From Moniliella sp. 'wahieum' (lineage: Eukaryota; Basidiomycota; Moniliellomycetes; Moniliellales; Moniliellaceae): 64,000 nt of DNA. The notes below the pieces were generated by a model. It saw nothing but the letters and a program-made list of their open reading frames with translations, searched no databases and was not told the DNA's origin. Location: NCBI GenBank assembly GCA_003971905.1, contig RSEE01000138.1, forward strand, positions 1 to 64,000, written 5' to 3'. This document shows, in pieces, positions 12,097-22,254 of the stretch. The first letter of the stretch is position 1. Every line of letters begins with the position of its first letter. Both the position numbers and the translations under genes were made by a program.

Positions 12097-13256
12097 CTAC
12101 GTGCGGCAGGCCCAGCCAGGCGCCGGCGTGTCGCTCCGTGCTCCGTGGCGAGGGCGAGGGTGAGGGCGATGGCCATGGTTTGCAGGACCGCGTGACTGAC
12201 TCTTTGTGGTTGTGGTTGTGGTTGTGGTTGTGGTTGTGGTTGTGGTTGTGGTGTGGTTGTGGTTTGTGGTGTGGTTGTGGTGTGCTTCTGTTGGACTGGG
12301 ACGAAACGCTCGTTTGGGACGGACAGTGGTGATGGTACGTATGCCCATTTCGTTGTGTCTCTGTTGTGGTGGTGGTGGGGTACCACGTCGTACCATAGGG
12401 GGGAATACTGACCTTATTGGGCGGTTGGCTTGGCGTAGGTGTCACCAATTAGTTTTGTGCAAATCAAGTACAATGTACGTCCCGCTCCTTTGGTCGTCTG
12501 GTGCATGATGTCGCGTCTGATGTCGGCCTCGTGTGCGCGTCTGTCGCACGAGACCCACCAGCCGAGAAGAATTAGATGGGGTTGGTGAACTAACTCGGCT
12601 GTGCTTTTGCTCTGGCTTCAATGCGCGGTTGCGTTGCGTGCGTTGCTTGGGTTGCTTTGTGGCCGACAGACGTACACGGTCTTCTCGGTGCTCAACTTGT
12701 TTATCCTTGTGTGCACGTACTTTATCTTCCCGAAACCATGGGCCGGAGCCTGGAAGAGATGGACGCGATCTTTGCCCAATCTTCCCGTACCAACCCTTAC
12801 GATGTGGTGCGCATTGAACGTCGCACACCACGCAAGTACGACCGCCACGGTCACCCGATCGAACTGCACCACCACCACATACCTCTCATGGTCACTTGGG
12901 CGACGACCAGCCCATCGAGGTAGACGCAGCTCACGACCCGCACGCCTTGCCCCCGGCGCACGCATTGTCCCGCCGACGAACAGGACGTCGAGCAGATCGG
13001 CGGATACGTCCCCATGGAGGCCAAGAAGCGCGAGTCGGAGAGAGGCTTGATCCTACGGTCCCAATGTCAAGGTTCAAGCTTGTTTGTGCGCTTGCCTAGC
13101 CGTGACCACACCTTGCCTTGCCTAGACTTGGCTGGATCGCATCTTAGGATCTTGTTTCTTGAGCACCACCCAGTGCCTGTCTATACATTTCTCTACGCCC
13201 AACTTACCACGAACCAAGAACCACGAACCAAGAAAAGAAAAGAAGAAAAAAAATAA
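9981..13256 (+). CDS. MFS sugar-porter family transporter
   Basis: A plasma-membrane hexose/polyol-type carrier with 12 expected membrane spans. Visible family signatures in order: FGYDQGVMG in the first span, GDRIGRR after span 2, the IPMYQSE block with HLRG, CESPRFL before the central loop, QQISGIN in span 7, ERVGRRPLMLFG in the second half and PETMGRSLEEMD after the last span. A hydrophilic, His-rich tail follows. Clear introns are 10281-10400 (GTACGT donor), 10703-10831 (GTAGGT) and 11202-11353 (GTACGT). More introns lie between about 11765 and 12670, one with donor at 12038. The start ATG at 9981 follows a pyrimidine-rich leader. Single-base losses near 10238, 10495, 10848 and 11494 break the frame within highly conserved blocks. 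The substrate cannot be told from sequence, and the stop (13256, or 13099 in another frame) is uncertain. Confidence 0.85.
12056..12093. repeat. (TC)n dinucleotide repeat
   Basis: About 17 TC units lie just downstream of a GTACGT donor at 12038, within an intron of the sugar transporter. Confidence 0.85.
12206..12285. repeat. (GTGGTT)n hexanucleotide repeat
   Basis: About ten GTGGTT units followed by degenerate GTGTGG units. It falls in the intron-rich 3' part of the sugar transporter and is probably intronic. Confidence 0.85.
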
Positions 13257-15269
13257 ACTTGAATACTTCCCTCCCGTTTCCCTCCCCTCCCCTTCCCTTT
13301 GTGCCTGCCTTGTCCTTCCCCGCAGGAACGTTGCTTCCACCCCGTTTTGTTCATACCCATGGCACCCATGGGACCCTGGGATCGTCCTCTCCCCCTTGAG
13401 ACTCGCCCCGCTCTTTCTTTTGACGGGCGGTTACTTACTTGCGCGGTTCGCGTTGTCTGAAGGGAGGGAAAGAGCAGATGAAGAGGGGGAGCGGCGGAGG
13501 GTGAGGGGGGGGGGTATTTATGTATAACCAACCAAGCTTCTTTCCTATCCCATTTTCTACTACGTTTTTCGTTTTTACTTTTGTTTACTTCTTTCCTTTT
13601 ACCTGTGACTCTGACATTAACCTACCACTATCCCCCATCCTTCTCCCACCATCTTCCCCCACCTTCTTACCCTGCCCTCCCTGCCCCCTACGGCCTCCGT
13701 ACCTCGTACCTCCCGCCCGTACTGTACCAAACTAAGCTTCTTATGTGATTTGCCTGAGCCATCCATCCATCGGATGCTTCGATGATCGCCCGCGGGGGGG
13801 GTGTTGGGCGTTCTTTTGCCCTTATGATGATTGCGTAGCGGTTGCTTGTTTAGGAAGTGCTTGCGTGGGCTGTGCGAGCGTAGGTGGAGGTAGGTATAGC
13901 ACCCCGCTGAGGGAAGGTACGGCGGTGGAGGTGGAGACCAGCACATGGTGGGAAGCATACGAGCGACAGGGGGGGTACACAGAGCGCAGTGAGAGGTTCT
14001 CAAGCGAAAGGACCTGACCTTAGCTTGCATAATGTAGAGGACGCATAGGAGGGAACGGAGGGAAAGATCAGAGGTAAGAATGCTTAGAAGGATGGAGAAG
14101 GATGGATACCCGTCTGTTGTATACGTATACGTACTCCCGATTGTTTGCTTCCTGGGGAAGAGGGAGGGGGTAGGTTGTGCATTAGCTAGGTGGTTGAACG
14201 GTACCCAACTCGGCCCACCATAGATTCAAGAATCAACCAACCAACCAACCAACTACTGACCCGAGGTTTCTCGTCCCAATTCCTCATTCACTCCCGCTCT
14301 CCTCCTCCGTCCACGAGAGGCACCGGCGTTTATGGGTACGATCCCGATCCCGGTCCCTGTCCCGTTCCCGTTCCAATTCCCGCAACTCGCTTTGGGGCCG
14401 TACCAGCACGTGTTATGGATGCTATACATTCATGCGTCCTAGCACGCTTTCAGAAACTCTCTGAGTTGGTCATTGCACTAGACTAACTGTTTCGCCCACA
14501 GTGCCACAGAAACGAAACGCGGTGGTGCGTCCTGCCCTGCCCTGTCTTGTCCTGACCAGTCCCGTCCTGTCCTGTCCTGTATTGCATTGGGCTCTGTATT
14601 GGACTCAGTGTACCCCTATGGTTCGGTTCCTTTCGTCTCCAAATCGAAATCCCGTTCAGCCCTCGCAGGTCATCTGGGTAGCACTCGCAGTTTTTCTCGC
14701 CCTCTCACAGCTCCAGTCCGGTCGAGGTGTATAGTGCTGTTGTGTGGATGAATTGTGTGCTATACTGGTGACATGCGACCAGTGGCACTGCAGCAGTAGT
14801 GTTTTATCTTTCTTCTTTTTCCTTCTTGCGAATAGGAGCATAGCTCTTGTGGGAGCTATGCAGTGAATGTTATGACTTTACCACCTCCATCCCCACTTAG
14901 CTGCACAATAAGTGCGGTCAGGGGCTGCATACGTATCTGAGAGCCACTGAGAGCTGAGAACGACTGAGCGTCATCCTCAAGTTTACATGCTTTCTACGTC
15001 GTCCTACGTATCAGCAAGCACAGAACAGAGCATGGAACCTGGGATCCCTGCGGTGCCCGCCTTGGCCCGTGTGGCGCAAAATCTCCATTCCAAAAAACTG
15101 ACGAGAGCGTGTGTGAGTGTGTGCGTGGGTGTGTTCCAGAAGGCAGACCCGTCCATCAGGGTTCCGTTTACTACAACTGATCCTGGCTCACAGGGCGATG
15201 CGATGGCAGAATGTTATCGTGATGTCTTCTGTCACGAACCACCACCGTGACATGTCACGGCCTCACGAC
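13257..15269. other. Non-coding spacer downstream of the sugar transporter
   Basis: No gene can be supported. It has a short polypyrimidine stretch (13540-13700), simple repeats near 14235 and a CCTGTC/CCTGCC run near 14530-14580. A short open frame at 14190-14486 lacks any recognisable motif and was not called. Confidence 0.5.
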
Positions 15270-16951
15270 AAGCCCAACTAACCTCCACCTCCACCTCCAC
15301 CTCCACCGCTTGCATATTATCTTTGCTCCTCTCTGCCTTCTCGACTTTTTATAGTCCATTCTCCACGCGGTTTTGGACTTATGTCTTGTAGTGCTCCTGG
15401 GCCCACATTTCCCTTAATGTTTATCCTCATGCCGCGGCTCAAATCCAGAGCTGGCGCTTCGTTGAGAGGCAACAATTAAAGACACTTTCGCTGGGCGCGG
15501 CACCAACTGATGCGAATCTGAGCAATCAACCCCTTGGCTTTACTTGTATTCTTCGGTCAATTGCGAAGCTGAGGATCTCATAGACTTGGTGCCTTAAACG
15601 ATTTGACCTGTCCGCATTCATTGGCGTAGGTAGCAGTCCCTTCCCAATGAAGACCAATTCAGTCACTTCAAAAAGGATAACATAGTTCAACCGATCGGTT
15701 GGTCGCTGGCCTACGAACTTTTGAGAGCTTTTTTCCCCTTGTACACCAACAGAGTCTAACAAATGAGGGATTAGGGAAGGGGGTTCCAATACTGATAATG
15801 GTATCTTGAGTTAAGACCACAGAATAGGTTGCAGCAAGGAGGGTGGTGGGTCTTTTGGCGCTCAGCAGCTCCCTTGGTGTTAGAAGGAGAAAATTGATCT
15901 CGTTCTGTTTCGCGCTTCTGAAAGGGATCGATCTATCCACAGCAGGAACAAAGACAGACAACAGCGATGTTCAGTTTTAAAAAAACGATGCAATTCTCAC
16001 TTTCTGAAAGCAGAGCACGTACGGGATGTGAATGTGATTACCTTGACAAATTCCCGCCCCTTCGGTTTCCTCACGACCGCTGGGTAGACGCACCGAATGA
16101 CGTAGTTGGCTGTGCACATACTGGATGTATCAACACAAATGCCCTTGAGGAAACGGCTTACGGGAACACCAAATCACCATTTCATCTCTTCGTCAATAAA
16201 GCGACGTTGGAGGGTGATGCGTCAAACCAGATTGCTTACGATCGTCAGAGTGGTCGCACGATTACGTGTGACATGTGGCACGAAGGAGCACTTTACAGCT
16301 GGTGAAGAGACAACGTCGGCCTGTATAGTACCGTGCGCTTGCCAGATTTCATGTAGCAGAACGCGTGGATTTAATGGCTGATAGAACTAGAACTATCCTT
16401 CATCTCCCATCTGTCGCCAACGATTACCGCAACCTTTCAGAAGGAGTCCATCCCCCTAGATATCTATCAAGATTACATTATCTACTTTCAGTGTTCCTTG
16501 CGCGTTGAGCCACCCGCTCCCCGTTTTTGGCTAACGTCCCATCGGTTTCCTTCTCAAGCCGAAGAGTTTCCGCTGTTTGGTTCTTGCAGTTGTCTTTGCC
16601 CTACAGCTCTTAGCCCCTCGTGGCAACGAACAGTTTGTCGTTCCTCTCTTTGCATAGGTGTTGGTTTAGATCATCTCCTCCACGAGTGCGATTGTATCAC
16701 CCTCGAGCACCATCCGGCCAGTAGGTCACAGTGTTACAGTAAAATGTATCTATCCACAAAACAATAGGGGTTCACACGACACAATCTTAAACGTCATTGA
16801 TGGCTGATGTCATTGATGCGATACGATAGAGCCAAACACTTGTAGGTGCGTTGTGACAATTCATTTTGGACTATGACACTTCAAACCTGTTGAGGCACTG
16901 CAATGATATAAAGTAACAAGAATTGTATTTGGGAAGAGTTGTACCACTTTC

Positions 16952-17104
16952 TGTCGGAGGAGATCTGCCCAGCGGTCTGCTACCGGTGAGGAGGGAGATG
17001 GTGGACTAAGGAAATGAATTACTGGGGGCAGAAGTCTCGGGAAGATCTACTCCGGAATAAACCGGAGGCGGAATGGGGGGCCGCAGGTGGCGTCTCACTC
17101 AACA
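16952..17104 (+). mobile_element. Solo-LTR-like element with 5 bp target-site duplication
   Basis: A 153 bp unit begins TGTCGGAGG and ends CTCAACA, giving the TG...CA termini of retrotransposon LTRs. It is flanked on both sides by the same five bases, CTTTC (16947-16951 and 17105-17109), as expected for integrase-made target duplications. A second copy lies inverted at 17771-17924. No internal retroelement coding sequence is visible, so it is best read as a solo LTR or a small non-autonomous element. Confidence 0.7.
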
Positions 17105-17770
17105 CTTTCGACAGTTATGTTTGCTCTTGAACCGATAATAGCCCGGACTTATCCAAATCATTGCTTGAAGACGATGGAACACCCGAATATCTTTCGCCCC
17201 CACATCATCCGTAATATTCCGTCTATACGGTGTGAAATGGCCACGTGTATATGTGTAGAGACCCGAACTGTGCCACGAAACCATGTTTAGATTGACACTA
17301 TTGTTGTGCAGCTCTCTGTGGTGTTTCCTTGTAAATGGCATGATTCATAAATTTTCTCATTGACCAACCTCTTGCAATCCCGTTTTGACATATAGGCAGT
17401 AATCCCCTTGACGATTTAGATGCTGAATACACTGCCGAAGGTATTGTTCGTACATGCTACAGGTGAACCTGACTTGGCGGTCGTTTAGAACAAGTACAAC
17501 AATGGACCATTTGTCACATCAGCCAGACTCAATCTCAGCAAACCAAGGTGGGTTGGCCTATTGAGATACCTTTATTTTGCGTGTTGACTGCCTTTAAGAT
17601 TGTTGCCCGCGATTCCGTTTGAGGTCCATGAACTACTCTCCTGGAGGATATTTATTACTAGTAAAAGCATGCATCAAAGAAATATATTCCCGGGACGCGG
17701 AGACCTGGATTTCTCATTGGGCTCCAGAGATGTGGTGGCCACATTTGCTTCGCAACACCAGAACAACGTA

Positions 17771-17924
17771 TGTTGAGTGAGACGCCACCTGCGGCCCATC
17801 CCATTCCGCCCCGGTTTATTCCGGAGTAGATCTTCCCGAGACTTCTACCCCCAGTAATTCATTTCCTTAGTCCACCATCTCCCTCCTCACCGGTAGCAGA
17901 CCGCTGGGCAGATCTCCTCCGACA
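17771..17924 (-). mobile_element. Inverted second copy of the LTR-like element
   Basis: This 154 bp unit is nearly the exact reverse complement of 16952-17104, differing by a few substitutions and one base of length. It begins TGTTGAGTG and ends CTCCGACA. The flanks (ACGTA and ATATG) do not form a clear duplication. With the first copy it bounds about 670 bp, so the pair could also be read as the arms of a fold-back element. Confidence 0.7.
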
Positions 17925-19247
17925 ATATGTTCTCACAAATGGGTTCAATTGCTGGTTCACTGACCTGTTACAACCTTGGTGTGCCCTTGCTGTGCTAGTT
18001 GTGCACCCATTAGCTGATTATTATATGTCCTGCGGTCACACAATTGGCGCGTAATTGTGTGGCCCGATTGTTGAGTACAGCGAGTCAGGATACGCAACAA
18101 GGCAGCGAATCAGGTGAGAAGTTCTTGCTTGAAACCACAGATTGTGTTTCCCTTCAGGAAGCGCGCGGGCGAGCTACACACTTTTCGCTCGCGAATGGAA
18201 ACTCGGGATCCGGGGGAGACCAAATCGTATTTGGACTTGACGACTCATCTTCGTCTTGGTCGAGAAGCTTTAGGTACGGAGCAAATGCTAATGGTCCATT
18301 TGGGGGGGAAAAGGAGCAAATTGTGTTGAGATTGAAAGCATCAGATGCATATATAACGTGGACATCCGTCCCAAAAATGAAAACACTCCTTGCGTGAGTC
18401 GGACCAATTTTGCCTTCCTTAACTTGACGCCGATAACAGATTTGACTTCACTCGCGTCCTTGACACGAGGGATAGCAAGGGAGAGCCGAGATAGCGCTGA
18501 CATCCTGGATGTCAGAATAAATAAGGTTTCTGACATCAGCGACATCAAGGCCACGATGGATATTGATGACATGTACACTATCAAAAAGGGGTCGGTAGTG
18601 ACTACCTTGACGATATTGGCATAGTATGGGGCATCGCCAACAAGAGGGAGACGCCTTACAGGAGAAAATGTATATTCAAGTGTGGAGAGAATGACGATGC
18701 ACAGTTGATCGTGGTGGCCATCGACTTTCGATTCAGTGTCGAGTTATATAAACTGGGTAGCAGCCTGGAATCAGAGGGAAAGCGGACGACATAGCTCTTA
18801 TGTGCCTTTTGCGAGAAAGTAAATGTGTGCTATACAGCAGCTCGTCGTGCTCCAAAGAGATGTAAACCGTTTCAGCGTTTTTCGGTCTCGCTACTACCAC
18901 TGTATGGAGGCGCATGAGCTCGTGTGAAAGAGAAAACGTCCAACTAGAAACTTATTACCTTCTACGTCCATCTACATCTAATTTCTACCTTCTTGGTGAG
19001 CGTGCGATGGGGGACAAGGAGGGCCATATAAAATATGTGAAAATTGGACTATAGGCACATCATCGACCCCTGTTGGTCTCCCAGAAACTCAGTTGAGTAT
19101 ATGCGCATGGTCAAGAGTCAGAGAGTTGGTATACTATCCAGGAAAATAAAGGAAACTGAAGAAATTCGGGACAAGCGAACACGTGCGCCAACCTGATGAG
19201 TCCGATAAGGGTGCCCGAATACTCCGGTGTCATTCTGGGCAAAGAGA

Positions 19248-19301
19248 TCAAGTCGCAGGTTCAATCTGAGAGGTCAAGTCGCCGGTTCAATCTGAGGGGC
19301 C
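19248..19301. repeat. Tandem duplication of a 26 bp unit
   Basis: Two adjacent copies share the core GGTTCAATCTGAG preceded by AAGTCGC, differing at two or three bases. The unit resembles no known element. The GGTTCAA core recalls a tRNA B box, but no cloverleaf can be drawn around it. Confidence 0.6.
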
Positions 19302-19626
19302 AATGGTCCTCACTGAGTCCGTCAGGAGTCATGTTGTCCCGCTCACATCTTCATCCGCAATCACACTCAGCTGATGCCGTTCTCACTGCAAGCCTCATGC
19401 CTCCCGAAAATGGACCTGCCAGGGAAGGGATGAAAGGTCCCAAACCTTTGTTCAGTGACCTGACACGCATTAAATTTCCACATTTGTGCCCTTCAATGGG
19501 TCCGTATACATTCTGGCAGTGCTTTTGATGTGGAAGTGTTATCAAATCGTACTCCCAGATAGAAACCTGTCCTAAGGATTCTCGTCACAGTTCATCAAGT
19601 CATCATATTAACATCATCACCAATGA

Positions 19627-22254
19627 TCAAAATCGTCCAAGTGAGGAGTCCGACCCGGAGATGGAGGTCATGAAATGGGAGAGGGGAGGGAGTACTGGCG
19701 GCCCAGAGCGGTATACTAGGGAGGATTGGATGCCCCACGCATGCCACGCACCCAAAGCTTCAAACGGGCGGGCTGCAACTAAAGGAAGAGGAGATGGCGC
19801 GCTTTCGGCGAACGCGCTCTTGATGGACATGGCCGCTGCGTAGAGACCGAGGCCGCTCATGGTAAACCCACCCAAGGCCAGGAGCAAAACAAACTTTTGA
19901 CTAGCCATGCGGGCAGCGTGATGCCGTATGGGAACGTGTACTTGCCTCCTTCAAACAGACCGCGGCGCAAGCGACTCCACTGGTTCCAGTGGTCGATCCG
20001 TGTTGAGGGCATGCCGGGCGCCCAGGGGCTTTCGGCCTTGAGCGCATCGGCATGCACGAGCCAGATCCAGAGGAACAAGAAGGGGAACGAGTATCTAGTG
20101 CAGTCAGGTTCCGGTTAGCATAATAGCTCTCTACCAAGAGAGACAAGAAGAAAAAGAGGGAAAACACAGGAGAAAAGCAAAGGGTTAAAGGAATCGGGGA
20201 CGTAACGTACGAGAAGTGACAATGGCAATGGCCGAGATCAAGCCAGAGAGGGAGTTGATCTGCGGGATGCCCGAGCCAATGATGAACGCAATGGCCCAGA
20301 AGAGGATGGACCAGATGGACCACATGACTTGACCGCTTCGACTAAACATGTTGGGACCATGGAAGATGTCCTCAATCAGGCTGCGGTAGCTCACCCGGAT
20401 GCCCACGTTGCCGTAAATGGCAGCGGCAATGATGGCAGTGATGACTCATTACGTTGCAGGCGGTGAGAGCAGCGCCTTCCTTCATGATCTGGTACCCGAT
20501 CGCCAGAGAGTACTGGCCAGCTGTGGGGGGGACAATAGGTTAGTCTTCATCACAAAATGATAAACGATGATTGCTGGGCAGCAAACAGAGAAGTACAAAG
20601 GACAAAAGGGAAGAACGTACCACCACTGTAGACACAGGCGTACATGACGTAAACGAGATAAATGACCAACTGGGCCAGGCAACAGCCCTTCCAGAACGAC
20701 TTTGGCTGTTTCATCTCCGACATGATCTCAGGGAAGATCATGGCGCCGCCATAGGCAAAGACGAGCAGGTTAACACCTTGGATCTGGTCGGATATGTCGA
20801 GATGAGGCCAGGCAGTTTCGACTGGCGGTTCTGCTCCACTTGTTCCACCGTCAAGCCAACTGGACCGCCACGTGCTGGCTGAATATCCTTCCACTTTGAT
20901 TACGATCATACTGAGTTCCAAAACGTGTTCTGGTTAGCATGTCCGGCACCGGCCCAATCAACAACGCAGGGCAAGCCCAGCTTGTTTATGGGATGCAGTA
21001 TAGCACACAATGGAGAAAGAGACGTACCTCACAAACAATGGTCCAGTTGGGATGGTGGAGACATTGCTCAGGCCGGCAAGGCCCCGAAGAGTGCGAACTG
21101 AGTGCAGACGATGAGAACGACAGAGGGTTAGAACAGGAAAGAGAGGGCGGGGAGGAAGGCATAAGCAAGCGAGTAAAGGAGGCGAGGGGGAGGGAGTTTG
21201 ACGTGCACGTAGACCTGAAGCGGGGGTTGAAGACGTACCCTGAGCAAGCACCATGCCAATAGCGGCAAAAATGACGACGGCCACGGCAAAGCAGAGTCCA
21301 TGTTTAGGCGAGTAGAGGTTGATGATTTGGATCAAAGCTTGTGCGTTGCTGAGTACCAGCAGACCGCAATTGACGATCAATTGGAGGAACTGGAGGATGG
21401 AGATAAGGTGGCGCATCCAACGTCCCATGAGTCGTTGGCCATGTCGCCATACGTCTTGACGGGGGGAAGCGGGACGAGTCGAGCTTCATAAAGAGCCACT
21501 GGAGCGAAACGGCCGCCGCCGACGCACAGGCGCCAAAGACAAAGAAGAGGATGTTGCCTAAAGACTAGCTAGTTAGCTCGTAAGTTCTCCAAAGCTATGA
21601 TATCGCAAAAGAAAAGAAAAGGAGCACGAGAACGAGAACGAGAACGGAGGATGAGGAAGGAAACGTGCCTTGTGCCCACCCATTTTGGCTCATGCCATAC
21701 GGTGCTGAGCTGGGGCCCAAAATGTCAGTGGTAATTAAGAAAAACACGCTGGTCGCACCGGCCATGCGCATGGTGCGAGCGGTTGTCAATGCCTCGAGGG
21801 TCTTGGGATCGGTGACGCCCTCAAGCTGGGGTGTGGAAAGGTCGGTGGTGAGCGTTTCGGGCTTGACCATTCCTTTTTCGTCGATCGAGGGGTGGGGTGA
21901 CTCGACCAGGGTGGCCCCGGCCCGTGCGGGGGTATGGTGCTTAGCCCAGAACGCTTTGTTGTAGATGCCGCGGAGGATGGTGAGGATAGAGACGCCCTGG
22001 GCGCCGTGTCCCTTGAGTTCTTCTTGGCGCTCCTCTTCACGTTGAACTTGGGCCCAGTAAATGTACTCTTCGAGAGAGACGGATGAATTGTTTTCCGGGT
22101 AGGTCATGTCGGGTGTGCCGGTCAACTTGTGGTCCGAGGACGTCGGGGCGACTTCAATGTCCTTGAGGTCAGCCGACGCCAGGGAGTGCACGAGTTCATC
22201 CCGTCCAGGAGCAGGCTCCTGCAATGAGAGTCCGGCGAGGTTGCCGCCAAACAT
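19627..22254 (-). CDS. AAAP-family amino acid transporter (PF01490-like)
   Basis: A multispan amino-acid permease, probably of the vacuolar or plasma membrane. About 150 hydrophilic N-terminal residues lead into the first span (TSVFFLITTDILGPSSAPYG). Later spans include NILFFVFGACASAAAVSLQW, the VNCGLLVLSNAQALIQ block and GVNLLVFAYGGAMIFPEI followed by MSEMKQPKSFWKG, a pattern typical of fungal AAAP carriers. The start ATG at 22254 opens a long clean exon. Its first intron, 21668-21558, joins Gln-Gly-Asn codons correctly only if the donor is GC (GCACGT), a GC-AG intron. Further introns have GTACGT donors, near 21238, 21030 and 20620. A missing base near 21424 breaks the frame before the GRWMRHL segment. 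The substrate is unknown. Confidence 0.8.

Larger units (their letters stand above)
15270..19626. other. AT-richer, gene-free island with LTR-like copies and decayed reading frames
   Basis: Base composition is visibly richer in A and T than the GC-rich flanks, and the hexamer repeats common elsewhere are absent. Short open frames (15526-15961 on the minus strand, 15967-16305 and 18044-18624 on the plus strand) have ordinary amino-acid composition but match no family I recognise. Two LTR-like copies lie inside. The most economical reading is a nest of degraded transposable elements, but I see no reverse transcriptase, integrase or transposase motif. Confidence 0.5.

Noticed and set aside
9981-13256. 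Calling the sugar transporter a pseudogene because of its stops
   Set aside because: Each break is repaired by one base inside conserved blocks, and the same happens in essential genes nearby, so sequence error is far more likely.
16952-17924. A classical DNA-transposon MITE with terminal inverted repeats
   Set aside because: Each arm separately has TG...CA ends, and the left arm alone carries a 5 bp duplication on both of its sides, which fits an LTR unit better than the terminus of one larger element.
19252-19300. tRNA gene suggested by GGTTCAA boxes
   Set aside because: No A box at the right distance and no acceptor stem can be formed. I found no convincing tRNA anywhere in the window.
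9981-22254. A transport or metabolic gene cluster formed by the sugar and amino-acid transporters
   Set aside because: They are 6 kb apart, on opposite strands, separated by transposon-like sequence, and no biosynthetic or catabolic enzyme lies between them.
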